A DNA stretch of 64,000 nucleotides from assembly GCA_002786025.1 (NCBI GenBank), contig NHNW01000039.1, positions 310,001 through 374,000 of the forward strand. Direction: 5' to 3'. Positions 1 to 10,031 of the stretch are shown here, one piece after another (the stretch's first letter is position 1; each line of letters starts with the position of its first letter). The DNA is from Zasmidium citrigriseum (Eukaryota > Ascomycota > Dothideomycetes > Mycosphaerellales > Mycosphaerellaceae). The position numbers and the translations under genes were made by a program. The notes under the pieces are model-generated. The model was not told the origin of the DNA, searched no databases, and was given only the letters and a program-made list of their open reading frames with translations.

Positions 1-2687
1 ACTTTCTGTCGTCTTCACGGTCAGCTGTCAAGCCTATCTGGTTGTATACACTCCTGTCGTCAGCGCTGGACCACAAACTCCAGGAGTCGAACCGCAAGTG
101 GATCGGAGCCTGGATCATGCGTTCCAACCCACGGACTGATGATATCAGTGGCTACCTAGCGTTCTTCCGGACTGCCTTCCTACCGTGGGTCACCGGAGGT
201 TCAATGTTCACTTCGACCCTGCGTAGAACGGGCAATGGTATGCGCTGCGAACATGGCGAGTCACTGGCGTCATACATTTGCCATCTGCTTCAGAGCAATC
301 ATGATATTGCGAGTGGCATAGTCGACTCGATCCTGGACTCGATCATTGGAAGACATGGGAACAACTTTGCATATGCAGTGGTCTATTTGGTCGACGGCAT
401 TGGCAAAGCATACGACGCTGAAGACGCTTCGATTTTGAAGGACGACCAGCTTGAGAAGCTGGCACGAATAGCGACCTGGGCTGGACTTCCGGAGGTCGCC
501 CGAGATACCATACTTGCCCGTGCATGGAAGCTATGCTATGACCACGTCCAGAAAGATTCAGAGAGCCAACACAGTGCACTTGTGGTTTCTACCGCCAACG
601 AATGGAAGAAGCTTAAGGAATGGCTTCGCTCTCTCAAACCAGAGGCATCTGCCCACGTCGATGGAAACATAGCATCTTTGGCACTCGATCCGTCCAAACG
701 AGAAATTTACGAGCAAAAGGCCATCGACAAATGTGTCAAGTTCGCTGAGGGACTCGAGCAAGAAAACGATCGTTCCAAGCAGCACGAGGACGCGATCGAA
801 GACATCTTCGGTGATCTGGACTATCTTGAGTATCCAAAGTCTCTTTCAGTCATTTTGCCGACAGTCGTCGCCAACAAAGCACTGATCAAGACAGCATCGG
901 CTGAGAAGACTGCTGGACTTGCTGATCTCGTTTCAGCAAAGATTGAGGATGTCGTTGGTCTTGCAGAAGTCAGATCATACATGTTCTCGCCATTTGCTTC
1001 GGCCATAAGAGACACGCTCTTGAAAATACCTTCTGCTACCTCAGTCGTGCCCGTTGAGGAGTTCGTCATCCGCCTGTCAGAGAAGCCGCCGTCACCGACT
1101 CCGGATGCTTTGCTCGAGGATGCCACAGTCCCAGTTTTGCAGTCACTGGATCCGGAGTTGTCGAGACTCGGCTATGAATTCTACTTTAGCCCTCGTGAAA
1201 GCAACGGATTTGCCGCTTTACTAGACCTCACTAGTCGTATCGGTAGCATCGATCCTGACCTCAATCGCCGAATCTTCGACCGTCTACTGCAACGATGGGC
1301 AACGCAAAAGATACCTCCACCCACAGTCAGCGTTTGGAAGACTTCACTGCAGCTACAAGTGATGCTTCTCTGCCTCGAGCAGCTGCTACCACACGCATCA
1401 ACATCAGAAATGGCGAAGACGCTGAAAGATCTCCATCACGTTCTAGCTGTTGAACCGTTGCCTACATATCGATACTTGGTGGAATGGATGATCGCTCGGA
1501 TCTACATACACGCCCCTGAGCTGAGGAAGAACATCTTCGACGAACTTGGGACCAAGGACCATCATTCCAATCCGAAGTTCCTGGCTTCGTTGATGAAGCT
1601 CGGAGTGATGATTGCAAAGACTGACGGAACCGACGAAGCTTTCGCCAGAGACCTTGCTGCAGTATTCGTGCCTTTAGCAGCGTCTTCGAAGGTGGTCATC
1701 CGCCATGAAGCTCAATGGCAAGTGCCACTGCTCATGGATCATGCGAGACAACGGCAGTGGACCGCGATCATGGAAGACTCTGCATTCAAGGCTCTTGACG
1801 ACTTCATTCGCAGCCTCGAGCGCTTTGATGATCCTCCACTTGAGCGTCAAATCGACAGGCTGGACCCCATCAAGGACAATAATCTGACACATCTGGTAGA
1901 GGGTCCTTGGTGGGATCTCGATACAGTGGAACAGCGTCAGACCAGTCGCGAAGATTTTGTCAGACTGTATGCCACCGATGAAGGAGACAAGACCCCGCTC
2001 CCGAAAGCCTGTATGTCTCTGGGAGAAGCCGTGGTACGTCGAGCAGCCAAGAAAGAAGAGGACAGCGCCGCCGCCGCCATAAACGAGCGCAAGATCCTTC
2101 AAAACATCGACAACATCTCCCGAGCTCTCGGCTCTGGACCTGTCGCTGTTCCTGCTGCAGCCTCCACGGCTCTCCAAACGAAAGGCGCCGCTTACCTCGA
2201 AAGCTCACGAACTCGATTTTCCAACCTGTTGGTCGTGGCATCTCTCGTAGACAATCCATACAATCTCGGCGGTCTCTCCAGAGTTTCAGAGATCTTCGGC
2301 TCGGGAGGCATGTTCGTCACAAACCCCAACGTGACCTCCAACAAAGACTTTACCGGTGTGAGCGTCTCTTCGCATCTACACTTCCCAATCCAGGCGTTGT
2401 CCGCAGAGGGGATACCGGAGTTCCTGGCAAAGAAGAAGCAAGAGGAGGGCTTCAAAGTCGTTGGTATCGAGCAGACGGATCGAAGCGTCCTTTTGGGCTT
2501 GAAGGAGTGTGTTCTGCCTGATAAGTGCATCTTGGTGATGGGAAGTGAGCGGGAAGGCATCCCGGCTCTGGTTCTCAGTGAGTGTGATGTGCTGGTGGAG
2601 ATTCGACAGGTTGGGGTTACGAGGAGTCTGAATGTGCAGACTGCTTGTGCGATTGTGCTCTCGGAGTGGGTGAGGCAGCATGGATAG
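1..2687 (+). CDS. TRM3: tRNA (guanosine-2'-O)-methyltransferase Trm3, 3' part
   Basis: The reading frame is open from base 3 with no start codon needed, so the gene begins upstream of the window and only its C-terminal ~895 codons are seen, ending at TAG 2685-2687. The last ~160 residues form a SpoU/TrmH-type SPOUT domain: an N/D-PxNLGG-like segment (VDNPYNLGGLSR), the motif GSEREGIP and the terminal RSLNVQTACAIVL motif that bind S-adenosylmethionine and build the knot. The long upstream part is helical-repeat-like, as in yeast Trm3 and human TARBP1. By family, it methylates the 2'-OH of G18 in the D-loop of cytosolic tRNAs. The stop lies only 48 bp from the stop of the convergent secreted-protein gene. 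No intron is apparent in the visible part. Confidence 0.9.
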   Translation, partial: FLSSSRSAVKPIWLYTLLSSALDHKLQESNRKWIGAWIMRSNPRTDDISGYLAFFRTAFLPWVTGGSMFTSTLRRTGNGMRCEHGESLASYICHLLQSNHDIASGIVDSILDSIIGRHGNNFAYAVVYLVDGIGKAYDAEDASILKDDQLEKLARIATWAGLPEVARDTILARAWKLCYDHVQKDSESQHSALVVSTANEWKKLKEWLRSLKPEASAHVDGNIASLALDPSKREIYEQKAIDKCVKFAEGLEQENDRSKQHEDAIEDIFGDLDYLEYPKSLSVILPTVVANKALIKTASAEKTAGLADLVSAKIEDVVGLAEVRSYMFSPFASAIRDTLLKIPSATSVVPVEEFVIRLSEKPPSPTPDALLEDATVPVLQSLDPELSRLGYEFYFSPRESNGFAALLDLTSRIGSIDPDLNRRIFDRLLQRWATQKIPPPTVSVWKTSLQLQVMLLCLEQLLPHASTSEMAKTLKDLHHVLAVEPLPTYRYLVEWMIARIYIHAPELRKNIFDELGTKDHHSNPKFLASLMKLGVMIAKTDGTDEAFARDLAAVFVPLAASSKVVIRHEAQWQVPLLMDHARQRQWTAIMEDSAFKALDDFIRSLERFDDPPLERQIDRLDPIKDNNLTHLVEGPWWDLDTVEQRQTSREDFVRLYATDEGDKTPLPKACMSLGEAVVRRAAKKEEDSAAAAINERKILQNIDNISRALGSGPVAVPAAASTALQTKGAAYLESSRTRFSNLLVVASLVDNPYNLGGLSRVSEIFGSGGMFVTNPNVTSNKDFTGVSVSSHLHFPIQALSAEGIPEFLAKKKQEEGFKVVGIEQTDRSVLLGLKECVLPDKCILVMGSEREGIPALVLSECDVLVEIRQVGVTRSLNVQTACAIVLSEWVRQHG

Positions 2688-2735
2688 AAGCTTTTGGCAT
2701 GGCTGCTTCGAGTCGCAGTCTTCTACACTTGAAGC

Positions 2736-3179
2736 CTAACAAACATACTTCACACTCTCATACCCACTAACGCAACGCCCAGCCAGTGTCCCCGTCACAC
2801 CACTCGGCGGAAGAACGAGTCTTGTTCCATCGCACTCATCACCTTTGAATGCGATAAGACGACAGGTGTTGCCCGATCGCAAGGAGGTCTTGTAGGTGAA
2901 GGACTCGCCGCGACGGATTTCGATGCAGGAGTTTTGCGTTGAGGGTGGGACTTTGAGCTGCCATTCGTATTCGTCGCAGCCTTTTTCGTCGTACATCGAG
3001 AGAGTGCTGATGAAGAATACTGAGTTTGATGTGGGATGAGGGGATAGGGGTGTTGTTGGCGTACTAGGTTGGCTTCTGTGCGAGTGCGAGGCCTATGGAG
3101 GCGAAGGCAACGAATGCCTGTCCAAGTCTCAGTCCAATGCACACTCCATAGTTTTACGACTGCATACTGTCAACTGCAT
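2736..3179 (-). CDS. Small secreted cysteine-rich protein (effector-like), 3 exons
   Basis: Exons, in transcript order, are 3168..3179, 3065..3117 and 2736..3006; introns are 50 and 58 bp, both GT-AG. They join in phase to give 111 residues. The N-terminus MQLTAFVAFASIGLALA is a clear signal peptide that exists only after splicing of the 12-nt first coding exon. The mature part has six cysteines, several in N-x-C or E-C contexts, and ends in Cys (KYVC). This is the size and cysteine count of many secreted fungal effectors or apoplastic proteins, but I recognise no family. It converges on TRM3 with 48 bp between stops. The splice sites are inferred by eye; the strongest support is that the signal peptide appears in frame with the Cys-rich exon. 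Confidence 0.72.
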
Positions 3180-4018
3180 ATCATCGTTTTCAATCGTACG
3201 TATAGGTTGGTCTACGGTCGCAGAGTAGCAGAGAATGGCTATAAAGGTAGATGAAGACAAACTCTCGGTCCAGGAGAGGGAGAGGTGCTTTAACGACCGG
3301 CATCGCGACCGATCATGTTTATATCTCCTATGTCCCGTCTTCGAGCGCTATACTTTGATTCCGACGTCGCGTTCTGAGGGGCTGCAAACTCGATTCGCTG
3401 GCCAAGTTCAGCCAAGTCGTCTGGACCGTTGTGATTTCATCTCTCACGCAGGCAAAGGTTCGTGGCTGCAGCAGAAGAAACAACATGATCGGGGCTGGAA
3501 GTTCTTGAGGATCTCGATGCCATGATGGACTTTTGCACCTTCTCTGGACATACGTAGTCGTCTGCCGTAAGTTAAAGTGTGTGGTAAGAGTGGTGCTTCA
3601 AAAGTGTGAGGTTCGAGATCTCGAGGCGTTGCTGTAGATCAGCTCCCTGCATCTCAACACTCACGACTTTCGGTGCGAGTTTATGAACACAGAAGTAGAT
3701 CAAAGATCTTGTATAAAAGACCTTCTCCACGTGCAGGATGGGCTTGTAAGTTAATGTCGCATGAATAGAGTTCGGGCGCACAGACTTCCCCAGCTCGTTG
3801 CCATGGCGTTTGTATTTGCGTTTGACAACAATCAATCGCGACCAATTACGGATTTGGCAGGCCAGTCCCACGCGCACTGTGCAGCTCTCGCCCCAGCACC
3901 ATGCAGATCATCCAGTAGTAGCTGCTAGATGTACGCCTTCCTTCGTCTGCGCTCACAGGAATCGCTCGAAGACGTTGTCGCCGATTTTGCTGAGTTGACT
4001 TGGCTGCTCCCGACCGAC
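3180..4018. other. Intergenic, no gene seen
   Basis: The stretch lies between the divergent secreted-protein and kinesin genes. Short ORFs here have no recognisable features. One TATAAAA lies at 3712-3718, about 300 bp upstream of the chosen kinesin start; its role is uncertain. Confidence 0.5.
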
Positions 4019-5888
4019 ATGGCTACCCGAGCCCTCACCACTCCCGATTTGCAGAACTACCAGTCCACCGCCAGCGCCCCGAGTTTGAGAAGCAGAGAAC
4101 CAGTCGAGGTCATGGAGCGACCATACACACCGCCAGACAGTGATGCTGGAAATGTGAAGGTCGTTGTACGAGTACGCAAGTTTATCAAGAGAGGTGGGAA
4201 ATATACAAACGCAATACTTGCGACAAACGCTGATACAAGATACAGAGTTGGACAAGCGGTCGCCGTGCATTATTCGCATGAACCCGATAAATCAAGAGAC
4301 GACTATCCTTCCGCCTGAGATCGCACCAGAAGAAGCAAAGACCTCGAGAAAGGTGTACGAGGAGAGGAAGTTCACATTCGACAAATCGTTCTGGTCACAC
4401 CAAGAGTCGGACGCCCATTATGCTGGCCAACAAGACGTCTACGCATCGTTTGGCGAGGAGTTCCTCGACCACAACTTCGATGGCTATCACACATGTATCT
4501 TCGCATACGGCCAGACTGGAAGCGGCAAATCGTACACGATGATGGGCACTCTCGATCAACCAGGCCTTATCCCGCGCACATGTCGAGGATTGTTCGAGCG
4601 GATCGAGTCGGAGCAGAACAGCAGTATAACGTACAACGTCCATGTCTCCTACTTCGAAATCTACAACGAGCATGTCAAAGACTTGCTTGCACCTCGCACC
4701 AATCCGCCAACGTACCTCAAGATTCGGGAGAGCAAGAGTGATGGAGTATACGTACAGAACCTGACTGATGAGCCGGTGAAGAGCTATGAGGATATCGAAC
4801 GCTTGATGAAGGTCGGCGATATGAATCGAACTACGGCCAGCACCAAGATGAATGATACGTCGTCCCGTTCGCACGCCGTATTCACACTCACCCTCAAGCA
4901 AATCCAACACGATATTGCCACGGACAGCACGATTGAGCGCCTCGCACGTATGCGTCTGGTCGATCTGGCGGGATCCGAGAGAGCGAACAGAACGGAGGCA
5001 ACAGGCCAACGACTGAGAGAGGGAGGCAACATCAATCAGTCCCTCACCACACTTGGTCGAGTCATTGCCGCCCTGGCAGACCCGAAGCGCCAACGTGCGT
5101 CGCGAATGACCGGCCTTCAGAACCAGTCCAAGCGTCGAGCGGAAGTCGTTCCATATCGAGACTCAGTCCTGACTTGGCTCCTCAAAGACTCACTCGGAGG
5201 CAACTCCAAAACTGCCATGGTAGCCTGCATTTCACCCACCGACTATGAAGAGACACTGTCCACACTCCGCTACGCCGACCAAGCGAAACGCATCCGCACT
5301 AAGGCTCATGTCAACCAGGACGCCGTCTCTGCCGCCGAGCGTGATGCGAAGATCATGGAGATGCAAGAAACCATCAAGTCTTTGCAACTCTCCGTCAACG
5401 CCGCAGCCGTTCGCAAGAGGGACGAAGCAGACCGCGCCCGCGACGAATTGGAAGACTACCAACGCCAAGTCAGCAAGATGCAGCGCGCAATGGAAGAGTC
5501 CCGCGCAGTCAGCGACGTAAAGATCCGTGCCCTGACCCAAGAAGTCGACGAACTGCGGCCCCAGAACGAAGCCCTCCGAACCGAAATCGAAGCTCTTCGA
5601 CGCCATTTGGCGCTCGCGGTCGGTGAGCTGAAGAATCCAATCGTGCTGCCTGAAGGGTTTGGTCTGGACGAGGATGAGGAGAACCGTTCGGTCAGCGATG
5701 GCGCCTATGATAGCGGCATGGGCGATGAGTATGAAGGCGAGTTTGAGCATGATGCCTGGCAGGCGGACGTGGATGATTTGATGAAGGATTTGGGGTTGTT
5801 TAAGCGTAAGGTGGCGGATGATAAGACGAGGTTTCCGCATCAGGAGAAGGGGGCCAGACCGGTCATGGCTGAGATCAGTGGGAATTGA
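4019..5888 (+). CDS. Short kinesin-3-like motor protein (Unc104/KIF1-related, tail-less)
   Basis: Exons 4019..4193 and 4246..5888 (52-bp intron) give 605 residues. The join restores the first motor strand and the following CIIRM segment. The motor domain shows the P-loop GQTGSGKSYT (about residue 147), switch I NDTSSRSH (about 260) and switch II VDLAGSE (about 296). A basic insert at loop 12 (about 338-360, PKRQRASRM...KRR) resembles the kinesin-3 K-loop. A coiled coil follows (about 420-515), then an acidic tail and stop. Full Unc104 motors run to ~1600 residues with FHA and PH domains, all absent here. Filamentous fungi have a second, short Unc104 relative (Nkin3/UncB type) that this may match. 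The usual VRVRPF start of the motor reads VRVRKF. An upstream in-frame ATG at 3929 is possible but less likely. Confidence 0.85.
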
Positions 5889-6153
5889 ATGAGCTGGGAA
5901 TGTGTTGGAGACGTTGTTGTGGTTTCTTGAAAATAGCGTACGGAGCGTGTTGAGAATCGGCGTTGGATGGCGATTGATGACTTGACGAGAACTTGTATGT
6001 GTTCAGGGCTTTGTCGAGGTCATGGAGCGCTAGATATCAGTATAGCTTAACGAATTGTACGAGAATGCGTCCACATGGTTGTTGTACAGCGACGAGCTTC
6101 CGCATTCTCATCTATGAAGTGCACATACCTGTACATTTGGTTTCATTTCCTTT

Positions 6154-7720
6154 TTACCTCTTCCATTGCAATCTCCCTTCAACGTCCTCAGCTTTCCTCT
6201 TCAAGATATCTTCCACCTTCTCCTTCACGCCAAGCTTGCCATTCTTCTGCTTCTCGAAGAATTCCATGATCGCCTCCTTTGACTTACCCTCACGGACTTG
6301 GTTGTAGACCTCATGCTCTCGCGGGAGACCAATCCAAGCATGCGGGTAGTTGTTGTAGTCTTGACCGTTGCTACCGGCTTCAGTGCCGAGAAGCTCGAAG
6401 TCTGTCTGATGCGTGAAGAAACCATCGACATCGCGGTTGGAGACTTCTTCAAAAGAGGCAGGGCTCCAGTTCGGTGTGCGCTTGGGCTTATCGACGAGGA
6501 GCGCAGTCACGCCCTCGATGAAATCAGGGTGTTCCATGAAGCGGGAGGCTATGGCATGTTCTTTCTTAAATGTTTCCGCGATCGTCCACTTCTTTCCTTC
6601 GCGGAGTTGTTTGAGCGAGACGAGCACGGAGGTTGGCGAGCGTTGTAGAATGGTCTTGCGGGTCTTTTGGGCCCATGGGACGACTTCTGAGGCGGCCGGG
6701 TTGTCGGAGCCAAGCTTCGAAAGGGTATCCAGGGCTTCGAGGATCTCGTTAATGTCGAAGGCCGGCTGGAAGGCGTAGTCGATTGCTGCACGTACGTTTC
6801 CAGCGACCGGCGCAGAAATTGGCTGGTCGTGAGGAAGGCCAGTGACGAATTCTTCGATAGTCGAGTTGATGATCTTGTATCGTTGCTGCAGGTCGTCGTA
6901 GTCCTTGAATTCAAGTTCGGCCAGGCGAGCCTCAAGATCGGGGAGTGAGGAGGAGTGCAAGTAATGAGTCGCAACACCTGCGTAGTAGACCTGTACACCC
7001 TTGATCTGCTCCGATGTCAGGGCACAATAAGTGCCCAACTCGCCGTCCATTCGTGGAAGGAAGAAGGAAGCTCCAACGTCAGGGAAGAATCCAATGTTGG
7101 TCTCTGGCATAGCAAAGACGGTGTTCTCCGTCGCTATCCTGAACGGAGCATGCAGCGAAAGTCCAACACCACCGCCCATGGTAATGCCATCGATGAAGGC
7201 GACATATGGCTTGCTGTATGTCGAGATGAGGTGGTCCAGCTTGTATTCCAGTGCGAAGTAGTCCTTGCTCTCTTGCTGCCCCTCAGTCCCCTCTCTGTTC
7301 CTCTGAGCCAGCCATGCGACATCTCCTCCCGCGCAGAATGCCCTTCCTTCACCCTTGATAACAACCACATTCGCCAGATCACTCTTGCTCCACTCCTTCA
7401 TTCGTGGAATGATCTTCCTCGCCATGCTGCCATTGAGAGAATTGAGCTTCTTCGGCCTGTTGAGGGTGATGTTCCGGACACCACCTTGGTTACCGAAGAG
7501 GACATCGTTGGGTTCGTCGCCAGGCTGTTCTTTGATCTCTGATACGGTGGAGAACTAGGGAGGCTGAGGTCAGTCAGCGGCCGGGATCGATCAGTCGCAA
7601 GACTTCACTCACTTGTCGGGATGCGCTCTGCTGCATCGCCGGGCTTAGGATCTTGGCCCGGAGAGGCATTGTCGACGGCCGAGCAGATGCGATCCGTCGA
7701 GAGCAGGTTTGCAGAAACAT
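6154..7720 (-). CDS. EHD3: Mitochondrial 3-hydroxyisobutyryl-CoA hydrolase
   Basis: Exons 7613..7720 and 6154..7554 (58-bp intron 7555..7612, phase 0) give 502 residues. Exon 1 encodes a basic, Ser/Arg-rich leader (MFLQTCSRRIASARPS) typical of mitochondrial import; exon 2 starts at FSTVSEI. The crotonase fold is clear: GRAFCAGGD, the oxyanion segment DGITMGGGVGLS, and the HIBCH signature MPETNIGFFPDVGAS, followed by the long C-terminal HIBCH region. By family it hydrolyses 3-hydroxyisobutyryl-CoA in valine catabolism in the mitochondrial matrix. It is divergent from TUF1 across about 390 bp. The enzyme could have broader short-chain acyl-CoA specificity; family assignment is firm. Confidence 0.9.
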
Positions 7721-8110
7721 TTGCGGGTATGTGTACGCGGGAAGGTTTATCAACAAAGTGGATTGGAGCTACTCAAGCTACCATTGGAGAGGCCTGCAGA
7801 CCTCGGTTGGTCGTATGAAACGCGAGTAAATGTGGGTTGGATGGTCGTCTTGAGTAGTTGAAAGGATTGGGGGAAGCAGAATCAAATCAATGATTCTGAA
7901 TGTCAGTAAAAGAACAGTCAATGTGTTCGGGAATAGAGAGCAATGCGGAGATGGAGGTGGTGCTTCGGGAGAGCATCTCCATCGAGAGGCCGCACGTGAC
8001 CTGGAAAAATGTATCTCGTCAAGAGCTTTGGCGATCGATGAAACCGAACTCCATCTCACGCCCATCCCAACTCTCGCCCTTTTTCCTTTCTCTTGTGGTG
8101 TGCCGGCATA
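7721..8110. promoter_or_regulatory. Shared divergent promoter region of EHD3 and TUF1
   Basis: About 390 bp separate the two start codons, and both products carry mitochondrial leaders, so one bidirectional promoter is plausible. A CACGTGAC E-box-like site is visible near 7991. No TATA box is obvious. Confidence 0.45.
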
Positions 8111-9510
8111 ATGTCTTTCGCTCAGGCCTTCCTTCGCACCTCGCGCGCTCTGCGCACCCAGTCGTCCAACCCGATCCAATGCGCCTTGAGCACCAGGGGC
8201 CAGTCGCAGTTCCTGGCCACCGCGAGAGGATATGCCACCGCATTCGAGCGAAACAAGCCGCACGTCAACATCGGTACCATTGGCCACGTCGATCACGGAA
8301 AGGTACGCAAAAGACGGAAATAGCCAATAGACGGCCGGATGATAGTAATGGGGATACTGATCCATCGATATAGACAACCCTCACAGCCGCCATCACCAAG
8401 CGACAAGCAGAGAAGGGCTACGCCAACTTCCTCGAGTATGGCGCCATTGACAAGGCTCCCGAAGAGCGGAAGCGTGGTATCACCATCTCGACCGCCCACA
8501 TCGAGTACCAAACCGACAACCGCCACTACGCCCACGTCGACTGTCCCGGTCACGCCGATTACATCAAGAACATGATTACTGGTGCTGCTTCTATGGACGG
8601 TGCTATCATTGTTGTTGCTGCTAGCGACGGGCAGATGCCCCAGACAAGAGAACACTTGCTCCTTGCACGACAGGTCGGTGTCAAGAGAATCGTCGTTTTC
8701 GTCAACAAGGTCGATGCGATTGAGGACAAGGAGATGTTGGAATTGGTCGAGATGGAGATGAGAGAGCTTCTTTCATCCTACGGCTTCGAGGGCGACGAGA
8801 CTCCAATCGTCATGGGTTCTGCTCTGTGCGCCCTTGAGAACCGTCAGGACGACATTGGTGTGACCAAGATCGACGAGCTTCTCGGCGCCGTTGACGAGTG
8901 GATCCCAACTCCTGAGCGTGACATCTCGAAGCCTTTCCTCATGTCCGTCGAGGATGTCTTCTCCATTCCCGGCCGTGGAACCGTCGCCTCTGGCCGTGTC
9001 GAGCGTGGTGTGCTGAAGAAGGATTCGGAAGTCGAGCTTGTTGGAAAGAACGGCACCCCAATCAAGACCAAGGTCACCGATATTGAGACTTTCAAGAAGT
9101 CTTGCGACGAGTCCCGCGCTGGTGACAACTCCGGTCTCTTGCTCCGTGGTGTCAAGCGTGACGATGTGCTCCGTGGCATGGTTGTCACCGCTCCTGGCAC
9201 TGCTAAGGCCCACAAGAAATTCCTCGCATCGATGTACGTCCTGACCAAGGAGGAGGGTGGCCGTCACACCGGTTTCGCCAACAACTACAAGCCCCAGGTC
9301 TTCATCAGAACTGCCGACGAGTCCGCCAAGTTGACCTGGCCAGAGGGCAGTGAGGGCGAGAAGGAGGGCAAGCTGGTGATGCCCGGTGACAACGTTGAGA
9401 TGGTCGTCGACATCCACAAGCCACTTGCCGTTGAGCAGGGACAGCGCTTCAACATCCGTGAGGGTGGCCGAACCGTTGCCACTGGTTTGATCACCAGACT
9501 GATGGACTAA
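8111..9510 (+). CDS. TUF1: Mitochondrial translation elongation factor Tu
   Basis: Exons 8111..8302 and 8374..9510 (71-bp intron, phase 0) give 442 residues. The N-terminus ([17 protein letters not shown]...) is a mitochondrial presequence ending near [10 protein letters not shown]. GTPase motifs are G1 GHVDHGK, split from its following Thr by the intron (K|TT), G2 with RGITIS, G3 DCPGH and G4 NKVD. The beta-barrel domains 2 and 3 follow, ending [12 protein letters not shown]. By family it delivers aminoacyl-tRNA to the mitochondrial ribosome. The intron position exactly after the P-loop Lys is worth noting. Identification is certain. Confidence 0.96.
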
Positions 9511-10031
9511 AGTCGGCAACACGACATGACAATCTGGACTTTGCTGGAGATCCGGCAAGGCTTTAACGACGCATCCGGCTCGGCTTCGACCGATGGAGGA
9601 AGAAGGTGGATTGTAAGATGCCATGTACAGCTAAAGGCCCCAAGAAGGGGCCCACTCAGCTTCGATGACTGTATTCACTGTACTTTAGCATCATTGGAAA
9701 CCTGGCGCATAGATGGCGGACGGGTAGAGGGGAAGAGGAAAGCGATGCATAGCCCGGCGTTGATTTGAAGGACTCTACTGTACTGTAGCGTCGTTTTTGA
9801 TACCACAAAAAGCAACCGATCCCAGCTCTATCAAGCAGTAATAAATCATTCAAATCACTCATCGTTATTCTCCTCAATTTTCGTCGTGCCTGAGGCTCCA
9901 ATTTTCACGAGCATCGACTTCAGAAAGTTTAAATGGCGGGGTCCATTGACTCGACTCTCAAAACTTCTGACTGCCACATCACTTCCTCACACCAACCCAA
10001 CTCGATGGACCGCCGATAGCACTCGCCAAAC
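9511..10031. other. Intergenic, no gene seen
   Basis: The 3' region of TUF1 and the promoter of RPC53 (same strand). No convincing ORF, tRNA or repeat was found. Confidence 0.5.

Noticed and set aside
8773..9624. 283-codon antisense ORF over TUF1
   Set aside because: Mirror of a highly biased coding sequence; Leu/Val/Asp-rich with no domain.
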